A stretch of 64,000 nucleotides of DNA. It comes from Verrucomicrobiaceae bacterium (GTDB lineage: Bacteria > Verrucomicrobiota > Verrucomicrobiia > Verrucomicrobiales > Akkermansiaceae). This document shows positions 7,471-16,216 of this stretch, in pieces. The position numbers and the translations under genes are program-made. The DNA lies in NCBI GenBank assembly GCA_027485615.1, contig JAIXQS010000032.1:1-64000 (forward strand), given 5' to 3'. Below the pieces are notes generated by a model. The model was given only the letters and a program-made list of their open reading frames with translations, did not search any database and had not been told where the DNA came from. How positions within the stretch are numbered: the first letter of the stretch is position 1; each line of letters begins with the position of its first letter.

Positions 7471-8499
7471 TCACAAATCCGCCAACAATCGGAGGAGCGC
7501 CCTGCGGAAAGGGGCCGCCATGGGTGTCGAAGCAAGCTCGTTTGGTGAGATCCACTCATCGCCTTCCCCGGGGAAATGGCCTGCGCCTTCGTGGATGTTC
7601 AAGGCCACTTTGTAGCGGGTGATGGTGTAGGTGTCGGAGAAAATCAGCTTCGAGACGGCGCATTCCTGCTGCGAACGCAGCGGCAGTTTCCAGAGGCCGT
7701 TGCGGCGGCTACCCGATTCGCGGTGCAGCAGGACACGGCCTTCCGCGTCGTGCATCCAGATGGCGTGCTCGGAAATTTCCGTGATCGCCGGCCGCTTTTT
7801 CTTAACGGGTAGATCCTGCGGTTGCTTCGCCTTGCAGAATTTCGCCACCGGGCAAACCTCACAGCGGGGCACGCCGGGACGGCATATCGTTTGCCCCAGC
7901 TCCATCATCGCATAGTGGTGGCGGCGCGGATTTCCGGGATCGCAGAGCGCTCGTGCCCAATCCGTGTGGCGCTTGCGTGTGGCGGAAACATCGATGGGCG
8001 CGGCATCGTCCATCAGCCGCGAGAGCAGGCGGTGGACGTTGCCATCCACGAGGGCGGAGGCTTTCCCAAAAGCGAAAGAAAGCAGCGCGGCGGCGGTGTA
8101 GGGGCCAATCCCCGGCAGCGCAAGCAACGCGGCCTCATCATCGGGGAAAATGCCGCCATGATCATCCAGCACCGCCGCCGCCGTGGCGCGCAGCATCCTT
8201 GCTCGGCGATAATAACCCAGCCCTTCCCAGGCCTTCAGCAAACGGCTGTCATCCGCAGCAGCCAGCGATTTCACATCGGGAAACGCCTCAAGAAACCGCG
8301 TGAAGTATCCCTTCCCCAGCACGTGCGCCACCCGCGTCTGTTGGAGCATCATTTCGGAAACGAGGATCGCGTAGGGATCGCGCGTCCGCCGCCACGGGTA
8401 ATCCTTGCCCTCGCCGGAGAACCATTCGCCGAGTGCGTTGCGGAAATCATCCGGCGCTTCGAGCGGCGATCGTTCGAATCTCGGTTTGAGGGGAGCCAT
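7471..8499 (-). CDS. mutY: A/G-specific adenine DNA glycosylase MutY
   Basis: MutY removes adenine mispaired with 8-oxoguanine. The 342-residue protein shows the catalytic Glu region EMMLQQTRVA, the helix-hairpin-helix LPGIGPYTAAALLSFAFG, the catalytic Asp in LVDGNVHRLLSRL, and the Fe-S ligands with exact Cys-x6-Cys-x2-Cys-x5-Cys spacing (CRPGVPRCEVCPVAKFC). The C-terminal Nudix-like 8-oxoG recognition domain is present. The ATG overlaps the stop of the upstream Fur-family gene by one base (TGATG), indicating translational coupling. This links an Fe-S repair enzyme to a metal- or peroxide-type regulator. Confidence 0.95.
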   Translation of the reverse strand: MAPLKPRFERSPLEAPDDFRNALGEWFSGEGKDYPWRRTRDPYAILVSEMMLQQTRVAHVLGKGYFTRFLEAFPDVKSLAAADDSRLLKAWEGLGYYRRARMLRATAAAVLDDHGGIFPDDEAALLALPGIGPYTAAALLSFAFGKASALVDGNVHRLLSRLMDDAAPIDVSATRKRHTDWARALCDPGNPRRHHYAMMELGQTICRPGVPRCEVCPVAKFCKAKQPQDLPVKKKRPAITEISEHAIWMHDAEGRVLLHRESGSRRNGLWKLPLRSQQECAVSKLIFSDTYTITRYKVALNIHEGAGHFPGEGDEWISPNELASTPMAAPFRRALLRLLADL

Positions 8500-8996
8500 C
8501 AGCGTTTGCGGCGCAGGCGTTTGCCGGAAAGGCGGGTCGCGATCAGGTTCGGGCAGCGGCCTTTCAACCTGAGTTGCTCGCAGCTCGCCTCGATCTTGAC
8601 GGATCGCCGCAAGGCGCGGAACCCGAGCCGCCGCGTCACGCAATCCATCTGGATATCCACATTTTCATCCTCGAACTCCACAACCCGCCCGCAATCCTTG
8701 CAGACAAGGTGATTGTGCGAGGGCTTGTCGAGGAAGTTAGGATCGTAGGTCACCTGGCTGTCGCCGAGGTCGATCTGGCGCAGGAGATCCGCCTCCACCA
8801 GCAGCCCCAGGGTGCGGTAAACGGTGGCGCGTGAAGTTTCCCCCTGCACTTTCCGAACCCGGTCGAAAAGCTCATCGGCGGTGAAATGTTCGTCGCGGGA
8901 AAACACCTCGGCCACGATCTGCTCTCGCTGCACCGTGCGCCGCAGGCCTTTGCGGTGGATGAAATCATCGAGCCGTTCCTTGATACCCACGTCCAT
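8499..8996 (-). CDS. Fur-family transcriptional regulator (zinc-site containing)
   Basis: This 165-residue Fur-superfamily protein has a winged helix (LRRTVQREQIVAEV to RATVYRTLGLLVEADLL), the HNHLVCKDCGRVVEF metal segment with a CxxC pair, and a second distal Cys pair (CEQLRLKGRC). It therefore keeps the structural zinc site that the suf-linked Fur protein lacks. The ATG at MDVGIKERL is preferred because upstream codons lie in the promoter region of the divergent sigma gene. It is coupled to mutY. An iron (Fur) or zinc (Zur) role is possible; the sequence does not decide. Confidence 0.88.
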   Translation of the reverse strand: MDVGIKERLDDFIHRKGLRRTVQREQIVAEVFSRDEHFTADELFDRVRKVQGETSRATVYRTLGLLVEADLLRQIDLGDSQVTYDPNFLDKPSHNHLVCKDCGRVVEFEDENVDIQMDCVTRRLGFRALRRSVKIEASCEQLRLKGRCPNLIATRLSGKRLRRKR

Positions 8997-9128
8997 TTGC
9001 AAGCATGCTATCGGGCCATTCGCATTTGTAAAAAGCAATCCGTCCCGCCGGAGCCGCTCATTCTGGCGTTGCACCGCCCTGCCGCCGCCTCCAGACTCGC
9101 GGGGCGAGGTTTTTCCACCCAAATTCAG

Positions 9129-9776
9129 ATGAATAAGCCGAGCGGTGAGCCGTCCTACCCAACGCCAGTCCCACAGGATGCGGCGGCGGACGAATCCGAC
9201 GAGGACTTCCGCCTCGTAGCCTTGGCGCAAAAGGGTGATATGAGCGCTTACGACGAGCTTGTCATCCGCCACCGGGGGAAAATCTACGCGATGATACGGA
9301 ACATGATCAAGAACGACGCCGACGCCTGGGATCTCTCCCAGGACGTTTTCATCAAGGCGTGGCAGGCGCTGCCCCGTTTCGAGGCGCGCGCCCGTTTCTC
9401 CACCTGGCTCTACCGGATTTCCCATAACGCGGTCTACGACTGGGCGCGTAAACGCAAGATGGAGAGCGCGGGCGAACTCAACGACGAGATCTTCGACCGC
9501 GAGAAAATCGACTCCTCCGCGCGCACCGCGCCCGCCTTCGTCGAGTCACCGGACGATGCCCTTTCCAACTCCGAGCTTCGTGTGAAAATCGAGGCCGCAC
9601 TCGCGAAGCTGAGCGTGGATCACCGCGAGGCCGTCATCCTCAAGGACGTCCAGGGACTCTCCTACAAGGAAATCGCAGATGTGATGGAATGCTCGATCGG
9701 CACCGTAATGAGCCGCCTTTTTTACGCCCGCCAGAAACTCCAAACCCTCCTGAAAGATGAATACGAATCCAGATGA
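9129..9776 (+). CDS. ECF RNA polymerase sigma factor (RpoE-like)
   Basis: This 215-residue sigma-70 factor of the extracytoplasmic-function group has region 2 (YDELVIRHRGKIYAMIRN to DLSQDVFIKAWQALPRF...FSTWLYRISHNAVYDWARK) and region 4 (LSVDHREAVILKDVQGLSYKEIADVMECSIGTVMSRLFYARQKL). It has no C-terminal extension. The 3' end overlaps a membrane-anchored putative anti-sigma gene by 20 bp, the usual sigma/anti-sigma pairing. Sequence upstream of the ATG in the same frame belongs to the divergent promoter region. Confidence 0.95.
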   Translation: MNKPSGEPSYPTPVPQDAAADESDEDFRLVALAQKGDMSAYDELVIRHRGKIYAMIRNMIKNDADAWDLSQDVFIKAWQALPRFEARARFSTWLYRISHNAVYDWARKRKMESAGELNDEIFDREKIDSSARTAPAFVESPDDALSNSELRVKIEAALAKLSVDHREAVILKDVQGLSYKEIADVMECSIGTVMSRLFYARQKLQTLLKDEYESR

Positions 9777-10350
9777 AACCCGGCTCGCCCTATGGCTTGA
9801 CGACGAACTCACCGGCACCGATCTCGCGGAAATGGATGCATGGGCAGCCACGCGCCCGGAGCAACTCACCGCCCGCGAGGAGTTGCGCTCGTTCCGAAAT
9901 ATGATGGCCGCAAACCTGCCCGCCAGCGAGGAGCCGCCCTTCCCGGATTTTTTCCTAAGCCGCGTGAACCAAGGCATCCGCGACCTCCAGGCCGCCGAAG
10001 CGCCCGCGAAACCCGCTGCAGCGGTTCCCTTCTGGAAATCGTGGATGATGCCCCTCGCCGCCTGCGCGGGAATGGTGCTCGCCTTCGGCATCGGCAAGCG
10101 CAGCAACGACGCGGCCGGCACGCTCACCGCGGTGCCTTCCGTTTCGCCGGTGGTTTACACACCGGAGGAGGGTGTGGACGCCGAGTGGTTCGCCAGCACC
10201 GGCGCGGGCGCGAACGTGATCGTCCTGGAAGGCGTCGCCGCGATCCCCGACTCCACCGATTTCTCGGAAACCGTTTACGTGCCCACGGTGAGCGAATCCG
10301 ACCGCACCGCGACACGCGAAACGGAAACCAGCGATTCCGCCAAGCAATGA
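9757..10350 (+). CDS. Putative anti-sigma factor, single-pass membrane protein
   Basis: This 197-residue protein starts NPDETRLALWLDDELT, resembling the N-terminal helices of zinc-less anti-sigma domains. A single membrane segment lies near residues 92-107 (WMMPLAACAGMVLAFGIG). The C-terminal part is acidic and Thr/Ser-rich and would be periplasmic. Position and 20-bp overlap with the ECF sigma gene are the main evidence for its role. No HxxxCxxC motif is present. Confidence 0.7.
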   Translation: MNTNPDETRLALWLDDELTGTDLAEMDAWAATRPEQLTAREELRSFRNMMAANLPASEEPPFPDFFLSRVNQGIRDLQAAEAPAKPAAAVPFWKSWMMPLAACAGMVLAFGIGKRSNDAAGTLTAVPSVSPVVYTPEEGVDAEWFASTGAGANVIVLEGVAAIPDSTDFSETVYVPTVSESDRTATRETETSDSAKQ

Positions 10351-10838
10351 GAACTTTCCTCAAGCTTGCCATGATCACGTGCGCCCTTTTTCCGGGTGGG
10401 CTGGCATGTGCCGTGGAAGACGCCGGCCGAGCGAAGGTAGGCAAGCTGGAAGTCACGGTTTACTTTGCCACCAACGGCGATCCCGCCGCCGCTGGGGACC
10501 GAGCGCAGGAAATCCCGGCGGAAATCCGCGCCCGCCTCCGCAGCGAAGAAAAGCTCAAGTTCGACCATTACCGTGCGCTCGGAGCCGAGACCCAACCCAT
10601 TTTCCGCAGCTACGAGAACTGGGCGCAGCCGCTCAAGCCTTCCGACGAGATCCTCGTCCGTTTCGAAACCCGCACCCAGCCCGCCAAGGATTCCGTTTCG
10701 CTCGACCTGGAGCTTTGGCTGGCACGCAAGAAAATCCTTAAAACCGACGCCTCCCTGCAAGCCGGGCACCCGCTCTATGTGCTCGGGCCGGAATGGCGCG
10801 GCGGGCGGCTCATCATTGCGGTCGCGCTTGCTTCCTGA
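10347..10838 (+). CDS. Secreted hypothetical protein of the sigma operon
   Basis: This 163-residue protein has a signal peptide (MRTFLKLAMITCALFPGGLACA) and a compact beta-rich domain (KVGKLEVTVYFATNGD...EKLKFDHYRALGAETQPIFRSYENWAQPL). The start ATG overlaps the anti-sigma stop (ATGA). I do not recognise a named family. Because it is coupled to the sigma/anti-sigma genes it may be an envelope-stress effector or sensor; that is inference from position. Confidence 0.65.
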   Translation: MRTFLKLAMITCALFPGGLACAVEDAGRAKVGKLEVTVYFATNGDPAAAGDRAQEIPAEIRARLRSEEKLKFDHYRALGAETQPIFRSYENWAQPLKPSDEILVRFETRTQPAKDSVSLDLELWLARKKILKTDASLQAGHPLYVLGPEWRGGRLIIAVALAS

Positions 10839-10863
10839 AGAATTCGGCACTCATATTGTCCGC

Positions 10864-11544
10864 ATGAAAAGCCTGACCGCCATCTTCTTCCTGCTAGCGA
10901 TCATGCCGATCCACGCGGAGCTGAAATTCGAAACACCCGTCCTCGACGCGGACGCGGCGCTCGACGCCACCAGCCTTGTCCGGGAATACAAATTCACCAA
11001 CGCCGGAACAAAACCGATCAAGATCACCCAGGCGGATGCCGGATGCTCCTGTCTCGCCGTGGAGGTCGCGGCGGGAAAATTCACCTACGCTCCGGGCGAA
11101 TCCGGCACGCTGAGGGCCACCTTCGAAATCGGCAATTTCCAAGGCACCGTCGAGAAGCCAATCCTGATCTGGCTAGAGGGCGACCGCGAGGAATCGCCCT
11201 CCGCGAAGGTCACCCTCCGCGTTCACATCCCGGTCATCATCGCCCTCGAACCCAAGACCCTCAAGTGGGAGCAAGGCGGGTCGGGCGAGATGAAAAGCAT
11301 CGATGTGACGATGGATTACGATAAGCCCATCAGGATCAACTCCGTCACCACCAGCAACGAGAACTTCACCGCGAAGATGGTAACCATCGAGGAAGGCAAG
11401 CACTACAAGGTGGAGGTGACACCGCGGGGCACGGAAGCCGGCGGGTTCACCATCGTCCGCATAGAGACCGACTCCGATGTGGAGAAACAGCGCATCCAGC
11501 AGGGCTTCGCGGTGATCGCCGCCCCTCTGAAACCAAAGCCATGA
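10864..11544 (+). CDS. DUF1573 domain protein, secreted
   Basis: This 226-residue exported protein begins with a signal peptide ending MPIHAEL. It carries a DUF1573 Ig-like domain: YKFTNAGTKPIKITQADAGCSC followed by YAPGESGTLRATFEIGNFQG matches the family pattern of a Cys-x-Cys turn and a Pro-Gly-Glu loop. Such proteins are common in Bacteroidota and Verrucomicrobiota, and their role is unclear. It is the fourth gene of the sigma operon, and its stop overlaps the following rhodanese start (ATGA). Confidence 0.8.
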   Translation: MKSLTAIFFLLAIMPIHAELKFETPVLDADAALDATSLVREYKFTNAGTKPIKITQADAGCSCLAVEVAAGKFTYAPGESGTLRATFEIGNFQGTVEKPILIWLEGDREESPSAKVTLRVHIPVIIALEPKTLKWEQGGSGEMKSIDVTMDYDKPIRINSVTTSNENFTAKMVTIEEGKHYKVEVTPRGTEAGGFTIVRIETDSDVEKQRIQQGFAVIAAPLKPKP

Positions 11545-11984
11545 ACTCACTCGCCCAGTTCGTGGCGGTCGGCGGGATCTCCCTCGCCGCGGCGGGCGGC
11601 TCATGGCTGCTACGCGAACCGCCGGTGGAAAAGCCCGCCTTGGTCTGCGATCCGGCCAAGCTCCGCGACGATGAGATCTGCCTCGCTGACGTGAAGGGCA
11701 AGGTGCTTTGGGTGGATGCCCGTTCCCGCAGCGAATGGCAGGCAAACGGACTCAAAGGCTCGATCCTCTGGAACATGGATCCTAAGGAAGACGCCAACCT
11801 CTTCGAAAGTGAGGCCTTGCAGCACATCGCCGCTGCGGAGTTGGTAGTGATTTATTGCGGCAGCGAGAAATGTGGAACCAGCCGCGAGGTTGCGGGCAGG
11901 ATACGCAGGATGGATCTCGGCCCGCCGGTGAAGGTGCTCCATGGCGGTTGGGAAGCCATCAAGGGTTCCAGTCCAGCGTCTTGA
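11541..11984 (+). CDS. Rhodanese-like protein, membrane-anchored
   Basis: This 147-residue protein has an N-terminal hydrophobic anchor (FVAVGGISLAAAGGSWLL) and a single rhodanese domain. The domain includes LWVDARSRSEWQANGLKGS and the active-site loop YCGSEKCGTSREVA with a catalytic-type Cys. The active-site loop is longer than the usual six residues. It may handle persulfide or act as a cyanide/thiosulfate sulfurtransferase in the periplasm. It is the last gene of the sigma operon and overlaps the convergent neighbour by 26 bp. Confidence 0.82.
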   Translation: MNSLAQFVAVGGISLAAAGGSWLLREPPVEKPALVCDPAKLRDDEICLADVKGKVLWVDARSRSEWQANGLKGSILWNMDPKEDANLFESEALQHIAAAELVVIYCGSEKCGTSREVAGRIRRMDLGPPVKVLHGGWEAIKGSSPAS

Positions 11985-13209
11985 TGGCAAGTGCCTCAAG
12001 GAAAGGCTTCTCGGGGTCCTCCTTTACGTTCCAGCGCACGAAAAGCGTGCACGGCTGGGCTTTTGCGTAGAGCAGCCCCGAGGTCTCGTCCTCCAGCATA
12101 TTACCGATTTCGGACTGTTTTCCGAAATACGCTTTGGCGATTTCCTCGGTGTCCTCACGGGATAGGATATTGAGCGTGTATTTTTTTCCCGGCGATGGGA
12201 CATCGTCATAGCAAAAAGCTCCCGCAGAAATGATCACCTGAAACGTGCCTGCCTCTTCGGTCGGCTTCTCCGCATAGCGGGCGAAATTCCCGCCGTAGAG
12301 ATCGAGGAATGGATCGACAACCACTTTCGGTTCGCCGGATGCACGTATCCTGACGAGCATCGTTTGGGGGTTTACCTCATTATCGCCCTCCGAGAAATCG
12401 ACCTGATAATAGAGATCAACAACTTGTTCCATCGTGTTCACCTCGCGGACATCCATGCTGATATTCAGGTTATCCGGAAGCGGCCCGTTCAGGATGGAAT
12501 TCGCCAGATCCGACCCTGCACGTTTCGTCTCGATAAGGGTCATCCTCTCCTCCAATGTCTTCATCGCCAGGAATTTCTCGAGTATCTCAAGCGCGTGAAT
12601 ACCCACATCAACGGGCTGCGGTTCGCTCACAGCGACCTCCTCCACGCCGCGATTCGTCAACGACTCGAAAGCGTCGTCTTCCGGCGGCAAGATCGGCTCA
12701 ACTTTCCTTTCCTTCCCACCCTGCGAGGCCTCCGCTGTTTGGACGGACGACCTCTTGTGCATATCCTTTAGGAGGAATGATTTGACCCCGTAGATCACTG
12801 CCAGCGCGAGGCAGAGGAAAGTCACAGGGATGGCGTAACGCATGATGCGGCTCTTGTTCCGCCTCTGCGGGGGCGGAACAAAAGTGCCCAGGACGGGCTT
12901 GTGCCCGCTTGGGTTATTGGCACGGCCGCGTGTCGGCGTTTCCGGAACCTCGGAACGGCTCCTCATCTGCCTGGGCTCCGCGGGAAGAATTGCCTGCTGC
13001 AAACGGTCGGGCCGCCCCCACGGGGTGTGGGGCTGCCGCGGATATGGCTTCGCATGGGAAGCGGCAGGTTGTGGCGGATTGACCAGCTGAGGGGCTTGGA
13101 TGAACGCATGACAGCGCGGGCACGGTCCGATTACCCCCGAGAGGTTTCTGGGCACCGCCAGGCGTTCATCGCACGCCGGGCACGAGAACGATATTGATTC
13201 TCTTCCCAT
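11959..13209 (-). CDS. Membrane protein with N-terminal zinc ribbon
   Basis: This 416-residue protein starts with a zinc ribbon (SFSCPACDERLAVP...GPCPRC), then a Pro-rich linker and one membrane segment near residues 124-146 (YAIPVTFLCLALAVIYGVKSFLL). A ~250-residue beta-rich C-terminal domain follows without a family I recognise. This layout (zinc ribbon, linker, membrane segment, extracytoplasmic domain) is common in Verrucomicrobiota and planctomycetes hypothetical proteins. The first ATG fits, because the ribbon follows directly. Function is unknown. Confidence 0.7.
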   Translation of the reverse strand: MGRESISFSCPACDERLAVPRNLSGVIGPCPRCHAFIQAPQLVNPPQPAASHAKPYPRQPHTPWGRPDRLQQAILPAEPRQMRSRSEVPETPTRGRANNPSGHKPVLGTFVPPPQRRNKSRIMRYAIPVTFLCLALAVIYGVKSFLLKDMHKRSSVQTAEASQGGKERKVEPILPPEDDAFESLTNRGVEEVAVSEPQPVDVGIHALEILEKFLAMKTLEERMTLIETKRAGSDLANSILNGPLPDNLNISMDVREVNTMEQVVDLYYQVDFSEGDNEVNPQTMLVRIRASGEPKVVVDPFLDLYGGNFARYAEKPTEEAGTFQVIISAGAFCYDDVPSPGKKYTLNILSREDTEEIAKAYFGKQSEIGNMLEDETSGLLYAKAQPCTLFVRWNVKEDPEKPFLEALAIKTLDWNP

Positions 13210-13386
13210 CGTACCTGTATTCTAGTTGTCAACACCCTGAAAGTCAATTTTTCGTCATGCAAGGTCGGTCCTTGGTCGGAAAGATAAGTTTCGGGCACGA
13301 GTAATTTAACCGGTATTTATCGCGACAATTTGCACAGTAAGTGCTTGAAATGTGCATCTCTCAAGAAGACACCTGAAAATCCCACC

Positions 13387-13719
13387 ATGCCAAACATCAC
13401 GAAGCGCGAACTAGTTCTCAGGATTACCGATAAACTCGGCCTGAGGGGAGCCGAAATCCGACAACAGGATGTCCAACTCGTCGTACAGTCGCTGATAGAT
13501 GAAATTACAGGTTCGCTCGCACAGGGGGAGAGCGTGGTATTGAGGAACTTTGGAGCTTTCGAAGTCAAGGAAATGAAGGAGAAGGTAGGCCGCAACCCAA
13601 AGGATCCATCAAAAAACGTTCCAATCCCGGCACGTGCCGTGGTGAAATTCAAGGCGGGCAAGGAGATGAAGGAAAAAGTGGCCTCGACTCTTCAGGTGAT
13701 ACGGGAGCGGGAGAAATAA
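13387..13719 (+). CDS. HU/IHF-family DNA-bending protein
   Basis: This 110-residue histone-like protein has the family core: MPNITKRELVLRITDKLGL, the helical dimer region, then LRNFGAFEVKEMKEKVGRNPKDP where the Arg-Asn-Pro tip intercalates into DNA. It is slightly longer than E. coli HU (90) owing to a charged C-terminal tail, and is closer in pattern to IHF. The start is taken at the ATG directly before the conserved domain; an upstream ATG would add 19 residues with no family match. Confidence 0.92.
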   Translation: MPNITKRELVLRITDKLGLRGAEIRQQDVQLVVQSLIDEITGSLAQGESVVLRNFGAFEVKEMKEKVGRNPKDPSKNVPIPARAVVKFKAGKEMKEKVASTLQVIREREK

Positions 13720-13732
13720 GTCCGCAAATACA

Positions 13733-14248
13733 ATGGGTATCCCGATCAGCGCGAATCGCCTGCCTCTGCTGGCTCTCATTTGGTTATGTGTTTCTTGCTC
13801 ATCCAGACCGGAAGGCTATTCCGGATACATGACGCGATCCTACTCCGTCCGGGGGCATTCGTACCAGCCGATGGGTGTCGAGGAGGCGTTGGGACACAGC
13901 GAAACGGGTATCTGCTCCTGGTATGATGAATCCTCATTTTTTGGCCTGAAACGCGGCAACACGTCGCTCGGAGAGAAAGTCCAGCCATGGCACCTGACCG
14001 GTGCACACAAGACTCTCCCCCTCCCATGCTTAGTGAAGGTCACCAATTTGGAAAATGGAAAAACCTTGAATGTCCGGATCAACGACCGCGGACCTTTCAT
14101 CCCCAACCGCCACCTCGATGTGACACCGCGCGCCGCTGAAATCCTCGGGTTTCATGGCGATGGACTCACCCGCACGCGGATCGAAGTGCTGTCGGTCGGG
14201 GACGGACGCCACAAGCGCAAGACGAAAAGAGGCTTCCTATTCTGGTGA
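13733..14248 (+). CDS. rlpA: RlpA-like septal ring lytic transglycosylase lipoprotein
   Basis: This 171-residue double-psi beta-barrel protein has lipobox WLCVSC. Its RlpA domain runs from GICSWYDESSFFGLKRGNT to VRINDRGPFIPNRHLDVTPRAAEILGF, including the conserved Asp-Arg-Gly-Pro motif. No SPOR domain is present. The usual GxASWYG motif reads GICSWYD here, a small deviation. RlpA proteins cleave denuded peptidoglycan strands at division sites. It lies 14 bp after the HU/IHF gene and 54 bp before lpxK. Confidence 0.85.
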   Translation: MGIPISANRLPLLALIWLCVSCSSRPEGYSGYMTRSYSVRGHSYQPMGVEEALGHSETGICSWYDESSFFGLKRGNTSLGEKVQPWHLTGAHKTLPLPCLVKVTNLENGKTLNVRINDRGPFIPNRHLDVTPRAAEILGFHGDGLTRTRIEVLSVGDGRHKRKTKRGFLFW

Positions 14249-14301
14249 ACCCTGGGCTTGTCGGCGGGCGTGGAAACGCGAAACTCCCCTAAGCGGCATT
14301 C

Positions 14302-15513
14302 ATGAAGGAGCTTATCGACGAAATGGAGCAATGGGGGGCGGATGTGATTTTCGGTCGCGCCCGCGGATTCCGCGCTGCGATGACGCGTTTCCTCATGTTT
14401 TGGCTTTCGTGGGTTTTTCGGGCGCTCGTGCAGTGCAGGATCATGCTTTACCGGAAAGGTTGGAAGCCGCAGGAATACCTTGGGACACAGGTGGTCGCCA
14501 TCGGAAACCTGACCGTTGGAGGCACGGGGAAAACACCCGTCGTCGAGCTGCTTGCCAAATCCCTGCGCGACCGCGGGCGCAAGGTCGTGATCCTTTCCCG
14601 AGGCTACAAGAGCAGGAAGCTAGACCGCGCGCAGAACTGGACGGGCGCGGATGGGAAGCCTGTCCCGGTCGAGCGGATGCCGCGCGTGGTCTCCACCGGC
14701 ACCGCCATACTGCTCGATTCGAAATTTGCGGGCGACGAACCGTTCATGCTGGCTCGGAATCTCGACGGCGTGGCCGTGATCGTTGACAAGGATCGCGTAA
14801 AGGGCGGGCGCTTCGCCGTCGGCGAGCTAGGGGCGGAGACCCTGCTGCTCGATGACGGCATGCAATACCTCGACCTGGCCCATTCGCTCGATATCACGCT
14901 GATCGATTCCCGCTCCCCCTTCGGCACGGGGGCTCTGCTGCCGCGCGGCACGCTGCGCGAGCCGCCCTGTAACCTGCGGCGGGCATCTTACATCCTCATC
15001 ACCAAGTGCGACGGCGTCCCGAATGCCGAACTCATTGCCCGCATCAGGAAATACAATGCTGTGGCGGAGATCATCGAGTGCGCGCACAATCCGGTTTATC
15101 TCGAAGATCTTTATACCCTCGAGAGAAAACCGCTATCTTTCCTGGAGGGGAAATGGATTGGTGCGATCAGCGCCATCGCCGTGCCGGAAAGCTTCGAGCG
15201 ATCCCTCACTGAGCTTGGCGCCAAGGTCGAAATCAAGCGCCGCTTCTCCGATCACCACCGGTTCAGCCGCCGCGACGTCGATCAATTCATGCAGCGCTGC
15301 GTCGAGCGCGACATGGATATCATCGTCACGACGGAAAAGGACGCCGTTCGATTCCCTAGGCCCTCAGAGATCAACGTCCCGGTCTTTTTCCTGCGAATCG
15401 AGGTGCGAATCCTCTCAGGCCAGCAGGCTTGGGAAGGCATGGTGAACAGACTATGCGACCCGCCGCCTGTCAAGGACTCCACCCTCAGGAACGCTGGAGT
15501 CTATGGAATCTGA
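14302..15513 (+). CDS. lpxK: Tetraacyldisaccharide 4'-kinase LpxK
   Basis: LpxK phosphorylates the lipid A disaccharide precursor at the inner membrane. The 403-residue protein has an N-terminal hydrophobic anchor ([15 protein letters not shown]), the Walker [13 protein letters not shown], then [11 protein letters not shown] and [22 protein letters not shown] with the conserved Asp-Asp-Gly-Met-Gln. Its length is slightly above the usual ~330-350 because of the N-terminal region. Its presence shows that the organism makes lipid A. Confidence 0.95.
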   Translation: MKELIDEMEQWGADVIFGRARGFRAAMTRFLMFWLSWVFRALVQCRIMLYRKGWKPQEYLGTQVVAIGNLTVGGTGKTPVVELLAKSLRDRGRKVVILSRGYKSRKLDRAQNWTGADGKPVPVERMPRVVSTGTAILLDSKFAGDEPFMLARNLDGVAVIVDKDRVKGGRFAVGELGAETLLLDDGMQYLDLAHSLDITLIDSRSPFGTGALLPRGTLREPPCNLRRASYILITKCDGVPNAELIARIRKYNAVAEIIECAHNPVYLEDLYTLERKPLSFLEGKWIGAISAIAVPESFERSLTELGAKVEIKRRFSDHHRFSRRDVDQFMQRCVERDMDIIVTTEKDAVRFPRPSEINVPVFFLRIEVRILSGQQAWEGMVNRLCDPPPVKDSTLRNAGVYGI

Positions 15514-15601
15514 TTTTGCCAATGGCAGAACCGGAACATCATGGCATTTTTAGTAACGTCTAAATAACCGTTTTCTTCATCCGTGGTCGGCATCCCTCCT
15601 C

Positions 15602-16216
15602 TCAGCACCCTAGGAAATTCGCGATGAGGGCCAGACCGGCGTCCTGGCTTTTCTCCGGGTGGAACTGGCAGCCGAGCACCTGGCCTTTTTCCACGGTAGC
15701 TGCGAATTTTTCGCCAGCGTAGTCGGTTTCGGAGACGGCCCAGGATACGTCCTCCGGTACGGGGTAGTAGGAGTGGACGAAGTAGAAATACGGCTCGGCG
15801 CCGAGGCCCTTCCAAAAAGGGGAGTCCGGGTTCGCGGGCTTCGCGCCGTTCCAGCCCATTTGCGGGATCTTGCGACCGGGCATTTCCGCGAAACGGACAC
15901 AGCGGCCTTTCACGATGCCGAGCCCCGGGACGCCGGGAGCCTCGTCACTGCCTCCGAAAAGGATCTGGTAGCCGACGCAGATACCGAAGTAGGGACGTCC
16001 GGCGGTGATCCACTCGCGTAGCGGATCGACGAGGTCGCGTTCGGCGAGACGGGCCATGACATCGGCGAACTCGCCCTGTCCGGGCAGGATGAGGTGGGTG
16101 GCACCAGCGAGGCCACCGGGATCGGAGATGACCACTGGCTCGTGGCCGAGCGCGCGGACGGCGTTGTGGACGCTGCGGAGGTTGCCGCCGCCGTAATCGA
16201 CGAGACCGACTTTCAC
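15602..16216 (-). CDS. hisH: Imidazole glycerol phosphate synthase subunit HisH
   Basis: HisH is the glutaminase that feeds ammonia to HisF in histidine synthesis. The 204-residue class I amidotransferase shows the nucleophile motif PYFGICVGYQILF, the oxyanion strand GLVDYGGGNLRSV, and the catalytic His/Glu in GCQFHPEKSQ. The ATG overlaps the hisB stop by 4 bp, so the two are coupled. hisF and hisA are not in the window. Confidence 0.96.
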   Translation of the reverse strand: MKVGLVDYGGGNLRSVHNAVRALGHEPVVISDPGGLAGATHLILPGQGEFADVMARLAERDLVDPLREWITAGRPYFGICVGYQILFGGSDEAPGVPGLGIVKGRCVRFAEMPGRKIPQMGWNGAKPANPDSPFWKGLGAEPYFYFVHSYYPVPEDVSWAVSETDYAGEKFAATVEKGQVLGCQFHPEKSQDAGLALIANFLGC

